A stretch of 64,000 bases of DNA from Rhyzopertha dominica. Lineage: Eukaryota; Arthropoda; Insecta; Coleoptera; Bostrichidae. Position numbers and translations under genes: made by a program. Shown in pieces: positions 20,009 through 30,529 of the stretch; position 1 is the first letter of the stretch, and every line of letters begins with the position of its first letter. The notes below the pieces were generated by a model. It made no database searches. It was not told where the DNA came from and was given only the letters and a program-made list of their open reading frames with translations. Where the stretch lies: contig QCXZ01000137.1 of assembly GCA_025024175.1 (NCBI GenBank), positions 24,676,001-24,740,000 on the forward strand, written 5' to 3'.

Positions 20009-20984
20009 GATGGGCGCGTAGAATATGCAATGTAGATTACGTCAGGATTATGCTATTATCTACGCGTAACCTATGTAATATTCTACTTTGAAAGTCTACT
20101 GTAGAAAACAGCATTGTGCGGATAAACGGAAATTTTTAGTATTTAATGGTATTCATCATTAGTGCTGCTCAAGACGCCTCAATTGTCAATATTATTTTGT
20201 ATTTTATTATTATTTTTATTTCTTGCAACTAAAGGAATATTACCTTGCTGTTAACCGGACAAATGTCTAAACTAAAATAACTGGGTAAGGCATGTGTTAA
20301 TTAGGGCCAGGAGAGTCGACTAAGCAGGACAAGTTTGCTTTCAAAAGCAATTTTTAAACTACCCATCAGTCAAATGGACTCCTGTAAACTGTGACGTTGT
20401 CTTTCTACTCTATAAACTGATATAGGCCGGCAATTTCATACGCTGCCCTTGTTCTTTTACAGCAACTATTTTAATCGCAGGTCGATTTTATTGTGCTATA
20501 TTGACAGAGTATACAAGCAGTTCTCATTGCAAAACTTGCGACATTGATCTAAACAAGGAAGTAGCAAATGATAGTAATAGTAAAACCCTTTTTTGTAGAA
20601 AAATCTACTTATATGTGAAGTATGCGGTTGCGAATTGCTAGCTTGTAAAAAATAGGCTTTTTAGAAATATATCTCGTACAGTCGGGGAAGAATAGACTTC
20701 AAAACATTATACTTTGTTGTTTGTGTCCCAAACAAGTAAAAAAACCATTTGGTAACCATGACTTACTAAAAAATATTATGCAAATTTATAATATAAATAT
20801 TAAAAGAACTGTATTACATATCAAAAATTCTCAAGGAATTCGACAAATATGGGTATAAGAAACAAAATTATTTCCACTTAGTTTTAGCATGTACCAGTGT
20901 ACTTAAAATCTACGTCAAAAGCTTTTATCTACATTTTCTACGAGTGTAATGTAGAAAATTATAATTTACGCGTAAGCGCCCATC
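20009..20984. mobile_element. Non-autonomous DNA transposon, about 976 bp, termini GATGGGCGC...GCGCCCATC
   Basis: Termini GATGGGCGC (20009) and GCGCCCATC (ending 20984) are exact complements. Inside each end are further complementary and repeated pieces rich in CTACGCGTA, GTAGATTACG, GTAGAAAA and AATGTAGA. There is no transposase inside, so it would depend on another element. Flanks (AAATCAAT left, TTTAATAA right) do not show an obvious target duplication, so superfamily is unresolved. Confidence 0.5.
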
Positions 20985-21997
20985 TTTAATAAATAATACG
21001 AAAGTGTAAACAATACACATCATTCGGCGCCAAAATTTTATGTTGTTCAGGACAAACTTTTTAAATACACTTGGATGAAAGCAAGCAACGTGATCAGCAG
21101 TGTTTACACTGTGGAAAATGAAAATATGACTTCACAGTCGAAATCTTCGTAATAAGCAAAAATTTTGCATACAGCTATAGACAATCAAGACAGAAATATG
21201 CCGCAGTCAATAGGTATAAATGTAACATTCATAAGTATATAGAACATCTTATAATTAATAGTTGCTTCGCAATTACGGGGAAATTCGACTTCTTATGTTA
21301 AATTATGTATATTCTTTTTCCTCGACAACCGTTCGATTATATTTACATTAGGTACCTATATTCAAGACACAAATACTAGGTATTGGGTAGGGTACATGAA
21401 ACATACCCACTGTTTTACCACATTAAATTAAACAAAAAACTAGCTCAAGTTAAAACATCTTTAGCCTGCAGTACTAGAGTTTTGAAAGAAGATAGCATAA
21501 TTTTGATTTTAGAGAATATAGGAATACATTCAAATAAATATTGTTTTGAATACAATTAGTTAGACATAATTGATTGAATGTATGAATATGTGCTAACGTA
21601 GCATATATTTTTTGTTTTGAATATATAATGCAATAAAATATATTCTGTTTAGGAACATTTGATTAATATCAAACGAAGAATATATGTTCAAATAAAACAT
21701 ACACGGACTCGATTTAAATAAATAATAGAGAATATTCCAATAGTTGCATTCCAAGAAACAATTTTTACGTGTGTACCACCAAGGGGGTATAAGCTGCTTG
21801 CGTAGATCCTTTATCTTATATCCTAATTCTAAAGAAAGTNCAGGTACCCAGTGCNTTTAGTCNAGCTTTCCTAGAACATTTGATTCTGAAAGGATTAGTG
21901 TGCGGATTATGAGGACAATTATAGGAAAGTTCTCGAAACGGTCATGGATAGACAATATACCTGTATTCCTAATGACATGATGCCGTGAACAGAACAT
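20985..21997. other. Unannotated DNA upstream of Mutator-like gene
   Basis: AT-rich. Three N bases at 21840, 21855 and 21863. It may contain the left end of the Mutator-like element, but I see no terminal repeat because the right end is missing. Confidence 0.3.
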
Positions 21998-22080
21998 TAT
22001 AAATAGCAAGGCAAATCGTAAAAGTCGTCACTTTTTCTTTGCAATCTTGCTGGCGAAAGAGATTTTTGAATAGTGCGAGT
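21998..22080 (+). promoter_or_regulatory. Core promoter and leader of the Mutator-like transposase gene
   Basis: ATTATAAATAG (TATA box) at about 21998-22008 is followed some 25-30 bases later by GTCGTCACTT, a plausible initiation site, then a ~50-base leader to the ATG at 22081. Confidence 0.45.
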
Positions 22081-22692
22081 ATGGGGAATAAACATAAAAA
22101 TCCTTCACGAGTGACGAAACGAAGTGGTCGTTCTAAATACATGGCGCGTTTGAACGCTGAAAGGTAAGTTTATCTTGCGATATATTACTTGATGCAATAT
22201 ATTTTTTACCTAGTAGATAATATCTAAATAATTTTGACTTTATATTCCAGGTGGAAGAAACTGGGTCAAGGTATGCAGCCACATTCGTCCAGATCTCCCG
22301 CTAACTATGATTTAGAGATCGACACACTTCCGCCCCTAGAAATGGAAGTTGACTCGAGTTATAGGACCGTTGCTGACCTCTTGACTGGTAGAAGAATCGT
22401 AAAGCTGGGGTATTTTCTACAACAGTACAAGAGTGTAGTAAACCATCCAAAGAAATGTACAATGGGCAGAATGGATTTCGTCAAAGAAGTGAGGAGGGGG
22501 CTGCTATCTGAACTTCATTTTCACTGCAGCAATTGTGAAAAATCATTAACTGTTGCAACGGACGATATACCTAAAATGACAAAAAAAGACTTAAACGAAG
22601 CTGCTGTTTGGGGGTCACTGTCTGTAGGAATTGGCCACAATCAGTGTGAGGAGCTGTTCGCTGCTTTGGACGTGCCCTTCATGACGCCGCTG
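22081..22692 (+). pseudogene. Mutator-like transposase, 5' part, two exons, truncated
   Basis: Exon 1 (22081-22163) starts 'MGNKHKNPSRVTKRSGRSKY'. A consensus intron follows (GTAAGT at 22164, TATATTCCAG ending 22250, 87 bp, phase 2), then exon 2 continues 'WKKLGQGM'. The key blocks 'GRRIVKLGYFLQQYKSVVN', 'FHCSNCEKSL' and 'LNEAAVWGSLSVGIGHNQCE' with 'ELFAALDVPFMTP' match, from memory, the N-terminal conserved domain of insect Mutator-like transposases. The frame then runs into a LINE 3' segment at about 22690-22698 and stops at 22716. The catalytic part is therefore lost. No stop or frameshift lies inside the 177 codons that remain, so the truncation is probably recent or the family young. Confidence 0.65.
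22164..22250 (+). other. Intron in the Mutator-like transposase gene
   Basis: AG|GTAAGT donor and TTTATATTCCAG|G acceptor, 87 bp, phase 2. Removing it joins 'LNAER' to 'WKKLGQG' in frame with no stop. The intron contains in-frame stops, so it is needed for the model. Confidence 0.6.
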
Positions 22693-23105
22693 ACTTTTAA
22701 CTTTTTTTCCTTTTAGTATGTGGTTAGTAGTATAACCGCGAGTATTATTCGTCCCTATAAATTCTCAGTGCAGCAAACTGTTTAGAAGATATTAGCAAAA
22801 AACCGTCACTTAAAAAACCGGGTTTTCCTATATATCTCCGAAAATACTTAATATATTCAAAAAGTTAAAATACCATCAGATAGGAAATAAAAAATTTCTC
22901 ACAAAAAGTGATGAAAATTGTGACATTTTAGAAGTAATTCTAGAAAACTAGATTTTGGACCCTGCCTACACGATTTCTTAAAATTTTGCTATTATATAGA
23001 AAAACAAATTTCTGATCGAAAAGCACTCTTGCAATTTTTTTGTCAAGTCCATAATTTTCGAGTTATTTAGAAAAAAACGACGTACGTACGTTATTGATCG
23101 TATAA
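22693..23105 (-). repeat. LINE 3' untranslated segment, copy 3 (partial)
   Basis: Matches 6870-7215 in the same orientation and 1500-1915 in reverse. Shared phrases include TTTTAGTATGTGGTTAGTAG, 'TACCATCAGATAGGAAATAA' and 'GCACTCTTGCAATTTTTTTG'. It keeps internal stretches missing from copy 2. It begins inside the UTR, not at the LINE 3' end, so it did not arise as a simple insertion at this border. Confidence 0.7.
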
Positions 23106-23690
23106 TATAAAAAATAATAGCGTAATTTTTTTTCAAGTGGAACCATAGTGGCTCACCCAACCTAATAAATTAGTAATTTTTTATGCATCGAATGGTACCA
23201 AAATTAAAAAAATCCGTTCAGTAGTTTTTGAACAGTTTACAAAAGAAAGAAGCAAAACTTTGGGATTGAAACGAAAGACCAGTAGTAGGCGCTGAAACAA
23301 AACTAGGGGACAAGTTGTCAAATAATTAGCGATTCCAAAGGTGCGGTTTTACATCTAATCTTAAAATTACAAAAATGGCACTTTTTAATAGTATTCTTGG
23401 GTGTAGGAAATACAAATTTCATAATCACAGCACTCTAGACAATAAAATAATTTTTTTTCTTTGACGTTTATCAAATCTAACCAAAGTAGGTTTTTTGTAC
23501 TTAGAATTTACCACAAAATCCAAATATGTAGAAATATACCTAGTGCTCCTTTTAAAAATCGAAAGTTAGGGTTATTTTCGGTAAAACCGGAAGTTACAAA
23601 AAGTAGTTCTTTACGTCATCAAACACCAATTTTCTGATATAAAAAATATACCAAATGTTAAAGTATGAGTGTATGTGATTGTGATTATAG
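23106..23690. other. Unannotated repeat-like DNA
   Basis: Begins with ACGTACGTACGT. The style of the sequence (runs such as 'AAAATTACAAAAATGGCAC') is like transposon 3' UTR, but I found no second copy in the window. Confidence 0.3.
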
Positions 23691-23699
23691 TGTTTGTAT

Positions 23700-24335
23700 G
23701 TGTGTTTGGGTGTTCAAATGATAATGTTGTAGGTGTTACTCAATCCGGGTACTTATATCTGTCGTGTCGTTTACACATGTGCTTTTTTGTATATGCATCA
23801 TTTCCAAATATTCTCTTTTACGTTTATGTGGTTCTGTAGCAATAATTTGATGTTTTCGAAATCAAAAGTGTGATTAGTTAGTTCATAATGTTTTTTCAAA
23901 GCAGTGTGGTTGTCATTATATATTTTTATGTCGTTATATCCTGTTTTTTTGTGTTGTCCCGTTAGTTCTATATATTGTTTGTTGCATTGTTTACATTGTA
24001 TACTGTATATAGTGTATGTTCTTGAATCGTGTTGTATTTTTGTTTGTAATGGTGTTTAACTGTTTAATTGTGTTTAATGCTTTATATGCAGTTTCAATAT
24101 TATATGGTTTTAGTATGTTTTGTTATTATTATTATTATTGTACAGTTTTTCTGTTTGTTGTATTATGGAGTTGTATATTAGCTTAGTGATGTAATTGTTA
24201 TTTTTTAGTATTTTAGTTATTATGTGCAAACTTTCATTTATAATTTCTGAACTAATTAATTTTATTACTTGGAGTATTGTATTGTTCAAGACAGCTAGTT
24301 TTTGTTTGTAGGGGTAGTTAGAATATATATGTATG
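23700..24335 (-). pseudogene. Second Penelope-like fragment, RT tail and GIY-YIG domain
   Basis: On the minus strand from high to low: 'YSNYPYKQKLAVLNNTILQV' with 'LHIITKILKNNNYITKLI' is the RT-to-endonuclease linker. Then 'TIYSIQCKQCNKQYIELTGQ' and 'HYELTNHTFDFENIKLL' form the GIY-YIG endonuclease (Tyr of QYI kept; the following Gly is Glu). It is much more AT- and Asn/Lys-rich than the 4.7-5.5 kb copy, so it is a different family. Stops and frame changes are present, including an (AAT)n expansion at 24123-24139 inside the linker. 5' truncated. Confidence 0.7.
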
Positions 24336-24632
24336 CATTATTTGTATTAGGCATTATTATGTATTAGATTATTGCATATACCGTAAATAAAGATGTGAAA
24401 TCGGTGAGAGTGATAAGTCAACCGCCCGGTACGCGCCTATAGTAAGTTCGTGATATTGTATTATATTGTATATGTATAATTTATGTTTTAATTTGTAATA
24501 AACTCCACGGACAAACCATTTCTGTGTGTGCTTTTATTGCAAGTAAACTACCTACCCTTATAATTCTAGCGTTGTTTAAAACGTGACGAAAACTGCATTT
24601 AGAAATTCGGGTTTTTAGCAATGCTAGTAGTC
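24336..24632. other. Spacer with AATAAA-rich, LTR-like wording
   Basis: 'ATTTGTAATAAACTCCACGG' followed by TGTGTGTGCTTTTATTGC resembles a polyadenylation/R-U5 region, and 'CAACCGCCCGGTACGCGCC' is GC-rich, but no second LTR or boundaries are seen. Left unclassified. Confidence 0.25.
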
Positions 24633-24720
24633 AATTATACGCTGACGACATACTCTGCATTATAACGGAAACGCAGCAGACCAAACATCTTAAATACTTA
24701 ACCAATTGAGATACAGAATA
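24633..24720 (+). pseudogene. Reverse transcriptase scrap with YADD box
   Basis: The frame 'QLYADDILCIITETQQTKHL' followed by 'KYLTN' and a stop is the catalytic YADD box and following helix of a non-LTR reverse transcriptase. Only about 25 codons remain and both sides are unrelated. Confidence 0.55.
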
Positions 24721-25229
24721 GGACAATTACCGTGGCATACCTGAGAAACGGTCGCTCGTTGGTCAGTTATCTAAGTGAAGGGGTGACATCCCTGAGGGGC
24801 GTGTCACTTAACCGAATATCTAACTAAACTCAAAAATAAAGAAAAAAACTATTTTTTGAACTTTTGCATTCCTAAGTTTAGATAAATACCGAGTGAACTA
24901 TGATCTGATTTACCTAGGATTTGCCATAAAAAGTGTTATTTTGGCAGTTTTTAACTTTTATTTAATTACTTTCTATTTTTTGTAACTTGTAGACAAAAAA
25001 ATCTCAAAAACGAATCATAGTTCATTAGGGAATATAATCAGAAACACATCCTGAAAAATTCGCGAAATTTGAATGACCCAATTTTGAGTTGCACATGATT
25101 TTTATTCCCATGCTTTTCTTATGGACACTTTAGGTGTATCCAACAGCCTTAAAGCTGAAGTACCCTCTAGTATTTAATAATAATCTATTGTCTTCAATTT
25201 TCCTGTGTTCACGAACACTAAGTACAGCC
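24721..25229. other. Unannotated DNA
   Basis: GGTGACATCC-CTGAGG-GGCGTGTCAC at about 24781-24810 is a loose palindrome. No coding evidence. Confidence 0.3.
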
Positions 25230-25451
25230 GTAGACTTTGAAAATGAAACGATCTAGGAGGGCTGTGTTCATGAGACAATTTATTTTTTTGGCATTATAAC
25301 ACTCTTAGCCGAATATTTGCTACCTCGTAATAGTGTCAGTTTGTGACGAAGAACGTTACTTAGTTTTATAGGTTTTGACGTGAATCCAGAAAAATTTTAC
25401 TTGAACCCAAAGAATCGTCCTTGCTAGATCGTTTCATTTTGGAAGTTCACG
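25230..25451. repeat. Inverted-repeat (MITE-like) unit of about 220 bp
   Basis: AAAATGAAACGATCTAG at 25240-25256 is exactly complementary to CTAGATCGTTTCATTTT at 25424-25440. The match extends imperfectly outward (ACTTTGA against TCCAAGT) to about 27 bp arms. About 167 bases lie between. No ORF. Confidence 0.55.
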
Positions 25452-26395
25452 ATACCTAATTAAAATAAGCTTAACTATTTATCTTATTTAACAACGATCC
25501 GTAGTATAAGTGCAATTTTTGTCTATAGCATCACTTATTCCTCATACTAATACTCATACTCATACATACATACATGTTACATTCCTGAATGCTTGTATGT
25601 TGTGTAATATCTTAAAAAATACGCGAACTGCCAGATTGAAGGACGCGAATAATTTTCTAAAAGTGATCTTTCTGTTGCATTTCAAAAAATAATAGTACCT
25701 AATTTACCCCATATTTTCGTATATGATCCTGACCTCAATAGGCGTTTAATCTAACTCATGGAATGTGAATGTGAAAATTTACCAATTATAATAACTTATA
25801 TCCATTTTTACATATATAATTTATTACAATTACTAACTGTAAGTAAATTTTGAATGCTGAAGTTGGTTTTTTCTCATTTTTTTGCCTACACGAATAAAAA
25901 CATCTGATGTCATATTCCCTTTAATAAGACAATAAAAAATAATAATAAAGTATTTGTTTCTTAAAATTACAAGAAATAATAGTAAATATAATGATAAATA
26001 AATAAATAAACGCCTACTAAGCTATATAAGAATTACACAAACTAAATTACCTCAGTTCTAAACCTACGTGCCACACAAAAACATAAACATATCGAAATCT
26101 GAAGAGATAGCATTACGCATCTCACACACCAGTGGAGATTTGGCATGTACATTTGATCTACTACTTTAAACTACTAAACAGAACCTGTTCGTGAGTTGAC
26201 CCATGGGACTAAAAAGTTAATCTTACTCAGCAACCAAGCACAATTAATGCTATTATTAACCAACTTTGTGCAAATGTAAATTCTACGCACGTAAAGTGAG
26301 TTCATGTTAAATCGAGAAAGACGCAGTTGTTGGTCAAATCCCATAGGTGGATAAAAACCATCAAGCAATAAGCACATGAACTTAAGAAATTTTTT
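25452..26395. other. Unannotated DNA
   Basis: A (CATA)n/(CATACT)n tract lies at 25546-25574. Short ORFs of 60-67 codons have no features. Confidence 0.35.
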
Positions 26396-27225
26396 TCGTG
26401 AGAGATATATAAGTATTATAAATAGGGAACCACACTACTGCCGCATATTCTGGACCCGACACTACCAGGGAATTGAAAAGTGAAATCAAGGACTTCACCA
26501 GCTTAAAATCTCGACAATTACGGTAGATAAATCCGTATGACTTATAAAGGTTTAGTACCAACGTTCAGGACATGGTCATTAAACGTTAGTTTAAAATCAA
26601 ATAAAACTCCATAGTTTTGAATAAGATTATTTCTTTGAAGGGTAGTATCACTTAATTTGTATGAGTAAAATATTGGTGAAACTTTTCTGGAGTAAGAAAC
26701 AATACTGCACTTTCAAATGTTAAGTTTAAGGTGGTTGGAAAAGCACCAATTATTAATTACATTTAGGTCGCTTTGAAAGTATTGGCAATCCGTTATTAAC
26801 TGAATTTCCCTAAAAAAAATTTAAGTCGTCAGCAAACATAAGTATATAAGAGGATATCCCATCACAAATGTCATTGATAAATAGCAAAAATAATGAAGGT
26901 CCTAAGTTAGAACCTTGCGGGACTCCGGATGTTGGGGTAAATGACCTGGAAAAGAAGTTACCGTATCTGACACTCTGCTGACTATCAACCAGATAAGGTT
27001 TGAATAGTGTTATAAGTGAATCGGATAAACCATATTGAGTTAGTTTATTGAGTAAGACGCTATGGATCAAATGCTTTTTCAAAGTCTGTGTAGATCGCAT
27101 CAACCACTTCAGCTGTGAACTGGGTAAAAACTGCGAGGTTGGTTTATGGTTGATCTTTTGGTCATAAACCCACGATGAAATGTAACGTTTTAGCATTTCT
27201 AACCATATTATTGTACTACCCATGA
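26396..27225 (-). pseudogene. Jockey-type reverse transcriptase remnant
   Basis: Minus-strand RT remains: 'HSVLLNKLTQYGLSDSLITL', 'SVRYGNFFSRSF', the fingers/palm box 'TSGVPQGSNLGPSLFLLFIN' and the catalytic 'YILMFADDLNFF'. Further frames carry 'FNSLVVSGPEYAAVVW' near 26450-26500, the usual thumb region of Jockey-group elements. Upstream of 'HSVLLN' the block with the first catalytic Asp is present only in another frame ('YTDFEKAFD'). Several frameshifts and stops make it dead. It ends right beside the exon-like piece at 27252-27318. Confidence 0.8.
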
Positions 27226-27251
27226 TTATATAAGATACTGCTTCAACTTAC

Positions 27252-27318
27252 TTGGATGGTCATCTGCCGCTAGATCTTGGATTATCTCTTGTAGAATTTC
27301 GGAGCATTTCACTTTCTT
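27252..27318 (-). CDS. 67-bp exon-like coding piece on the minus strand
   Basis: Bounded on the minus strand by a strong acceptor (ATGATTTGTTTCAG) and donor (CCAA|GTAAGTTG). One frame is open and protein-like: 'KKVKCSEILQEIIQDLAAD' then 'DHP'. With the two coding-like segments upstream on the same strand (27522-27905 and 28009-28178) it may be one broken or spliced gene. I do not recognise it. Confidence 0.4.
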
Positions 27319-27521
27319 CTGAAACAAATCATTTTATCGTACGTTAATAGCAATAACAGAAGCTAGTTCTCCTTTATATACATACATAAGCAAATTATTT
27401 TTTATAACCTTTTTAACAGGGAAAACGTCAACATTTCCCGATGTGACCATTAAAGAAACGGCGTAGATCCAATATAAAACCATATTTTTCAAAAAAAATT
27501 AACCTAACATGAATGCACTAC

Positions 27522-27905
27522 TTATTGCATCGCAATGGTCACTGGAGACCACATCTGAACGACACGTAGCGTAACTGATATGTTTGAAAAGACATTCACA
27601 AACTGTGTCGTGAGCATTTTTTGTAGTACCTGGTAGTACCTACGTGCAAATATTGTACCTACGCCTCTTTTCGATAAATACTTAGGTGTTCTCCATAATA
27701 TATACTTCCTCGTGTAGCCTTCTTTAAAATTTATAATCAGAATAATGCATTTGTAATCACAGTCATACTCATCGCCGATATCACATCTTTCCAAAATTGT
27801 CAAATCTTGAACTTTCCAAGACACCACTTTTCCAATCCATTCCACCGACTCCTTTTTGGATAAAACATCAAATAAGGGAACCAGTGTGTCAATTATTGTC
27901 TTCAA
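27522..27905 (-). CDS. Unidentified 127-codon ORF
   Basis: The frame opens with 'MKTIIDTLVPLFDVLSKKES' and continues 'VEWIGKVVSWKVQDLTILER', 'CDIGDEYDCDYKCIILIINF', 'RYYQVLQKMLTTQFVNVFSN' and ends 'VVQMWSPVTIAMQ'. Residue use is balanced (Trp, Cys, Asp, Glu all present), unlike the Phe/Leu/Ile/Asn/Lys-rich chance ORFs nearby. No signal peptide, zinc finger or transposase motif. Length is close to what chance could produce once in this window, so the neighbouring coding-like pieces on the same strand are the main support. Confidence 0.4.
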   Translation of the reverse strand: MKTIIDTLVPLFDVLSKKESVEWIGKVVSWKVQDLTILERCDIGDEYDCDYKCIILIINFKEGYTRKYILWRTPKYLSKRGVGTIFARRYYQVLQKMLTTQFVNVFSNISVTLRVVQMWSPVTIAMQ

Positions 27906-28008
27906 GGCGCCCGTAATGTTTCATCAACAGATTAAAAAAAATCTAGCACATTTAAATTGGACGCTAGCGCTATACTGGTAAAAGCCAACCTTGCACTAAC
28001 TTTATTCA

Positions 28009-28178
28009 TATGTACGTAAATAATCATTTATCTCGTTTCTTTCTTCATCTCTAAGTGTAGTAAGATCTTTCATAACCATTCTTTTTCTTTTGGCTCCATC
28101 TAATCTATAAGACAGAGTATATTTGCCGTACAAGTAATTCAGTAGATCTCTATGACGCTTGATTAGAAAATCTTACAT
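28009..28178 (-). CDS. Coding-like segment upstream of the 127-codon ORF
   Basis: On the minus strand one frame reads 'DFLIKRHRDLLNYLYGKYTL', 'SYRLDGAKRKRMVMKDLTTL', 'RDEERNEINDYLRTYE' and then a stop. It is charged, helix-prone and lacks the composition of random AT-rich frames. It begins just after a stop and lies about 100 bases from the next ORF. It may be an exon or a fragment of one decayed gene together with 27522-27905. Not recognised. Confidence 0.4.
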
Positions 28179-30529
28179 TGTGATAAACAAATGGTAGGTA
28201 ATTATAAAAAAACTTATGCTTTTGCAAATTTTGAGTAAAAAGCTATTCAAGAGGAACAAAAGTTCTGAATCTATAAAGTTTAGCATCTTTTCCGGCATTA
28301 CGATTTCTTCGGAAATAAGAGTGTACTTTAATTTTTGCATATATCATAAAAAATTAAATATAGTAAATACATAATAAACTTCTATCACACACTTTACTCT
28401 GCCGTACTGCAAAACGTTTGAAGTGTATACATCTGGTAGATACATTTCTCATTTTCCTTTCGCATAAGCACTCGTATGTTGTAGGTTCAGAAATTGTGCT
28501 ATATATAAACAGCATCCGTGATCGTTTTATTATGCGCTCTTTGGCGCTTATCCAATTACACATGGCACATATGCAACACGTCATACAGTACAATCGCCGC
28601 GGTTGCATATCTTCGGGCAATTACCACCTCGACCATCTTCATTTTATAAATTTTTCTTCTTTATTTTTAATTCCTGCTTAAACAGCAGTAGTCTTTTAAT
28701 AACTCATTTTTCTTACAGCTTAGTACGATAACTTAAAGCTGTTATTAATATCTAATACGAAAAATATTTGGCGTAAAAGAAGCATTTTATTTTAACATAG
28801 GTACAAAGACATTATATTAGAGCTAGTGCATACGGCTCTTAATTATTTCATAATTTATAGTGTTCTTTCAGCCCCCTCTCATCTTTAAATAGTTTTTATT
28901 ATTGCTGAGGGTGTGAGGGTTCCGCTCCTACAATACCATGTGCACAATGCACATGAGCAACACGCCCCTCCTTTAAACTTAGATTTACATTGTTGCCATA
29001 AGCTACGTCTTGTCAATGTCTCCAAGTACCAAAATGACGCGTCCCACAAAGGTATCTCGTTAATGTAATGTAATGTAATTCATTCTTTTAAAATTGTTTT
29101 GTCCCTACCTCAAATTTAAAAAAATTATAGTTCACATTTTGTGTATTGTAACATACAGCGTGTCCTGAAAACTGTTTAAAAATTGTGGAATGCACTGCAG
29201 AAAACTATATTTTTTTTTTGTTTAAAAAATATATTATAGGTATACTTACTCGTTGAATATCTGATTATTTAAAATATTTCTCCCAAACAGTAAGAGTTTT
29301 GCCTAATAGTAATAGTATCTATTGTTCACTAGTTTCGTTAGTGCAATCCCGAATTTTGCACATTTGTGTCATGATAAATATATGCTTGTAAAAATCTGCG
29401 CTGGGGATTATATAGTATGTTCCATTTCATGCCTTCATCCTATCCAAATAGGGACCTATGTACTTTTTTATTAAAGGCTCTCTATGTGTACAAGAGCTTT
29501 ACTTCTATCTCCAAATGGTATTGGCCAAGTACCTATTGCCACCTCTAGATGGCGATGCCTGTCAGGTGGCATTCACGGAATGTACCCCAAAAACGAGAGA
29601 TCAAGCGTGCCCACGTCAAAATTATGGCCAAAGGAGCTTCTTTCGTCTTTTCTATTATTTCAATTAGGTATCTGTTAAAGCAATATAATAAGACTGGCAC
29701 CCAAGGTAATTTTCTGAAGCTGTATATACCTAGCTACTCTTCTGCGAAAAAATGTGTATCTTAAGTGGGGAAAAGGTGAGGGTGCAAAGGAAATGAAGTT
29801 GAAGCGTAAAATCTTGCAGTGGAAGAAATTTTTGGAAATGTCTTCCTGCAGATTCAGATTTCATTTAAAACTTCTTTTTAAAAATGTATTTTGTAATACG
29901 ATGTACGCTGGTCTGTTTTAAAAAAATTACCTAAACCGTGCATCAACCTTAAATCCGAATTCAGTAATTATGCAAGCATCGAATTATAGGGCCGTAGGAC
30001 CTTTTTTCTATTTTGACCTAACGAATTAACATTATTAACATTAAACAGCAAATTAGTTTTACATTTTTTTCAAATCTTACGCAAGTTTTTACTTTTGAAT
30101 TAAGATCGATACACGGTTTCAGGAAACACCTCGTTTTCATTCTTTAAAGAAAATTAATCAAGAAATCCTAATCTACAGAAAGACTGCACGTCCCCTGTAA
30201 TGTATCAAGCCGTGAAATAATAGAAAAATACGTTTTTGCCTCCATCTTCATGTGTGTTTTATACTTAAATGAAATGTTATGTACAATCAGAATAACGCTA
30301 TGGAAAACAGAAAGTAATCTTTTAGGAAGAAGTCCTGCAGTCCACGCTACTTTTTTACTATTGTTTCTGCCCCGAAGTAAAATAAATATGTTACCTCTTG
30401 GATAGCTCACTTTCATTGAATCACGAATCTTTTTGTCTCAAAATATGAGTAAACTTGAATATCAAAATACCGTCAACTAAAATGATAAATTGACACGATT
30501 AGGTAAGGCTAATGCATAGACAAATTCTC
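28179..30529. other. Unannotated DNA with two GC-richer, repeat-like blocks
   Basis: 28354-28681 has overlapping ORFs on both strands (88 and 87 codons) without motifs. 28870-29080 looks like a retroelement 3' end: GC-richer sequence ('GAGGGTGTGAGGGTTCCGC', 'CAACACGCCCCTCC') ending in a short (TAATG)n tail. 29440-29680 is another GC-richer block with short ORFs in three frames and a TAGATGGCG site at 29546. No gene assigned. Confidence 0.35.
29061..29080. repeat. (TAATG)n tail
   Basis: Four units, at the end of a GC-richer block. Short tandem tails like this are typical of the 3' ends of some non-LTR elements. Confidence 0.6.

Noticed and set aside
24380..24540. Solo LTR
   Set aside because: AATAAA and a T-rich U5-like stretch are present, but no TG...CA boundaries, target duplication or second copy were found.
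28354..28681. Overlapping 87-88 codon ORFs on both strands
   Set aside because: Open frames on both strands over the same bases suggest low stop density by chance; neither shows a motif.
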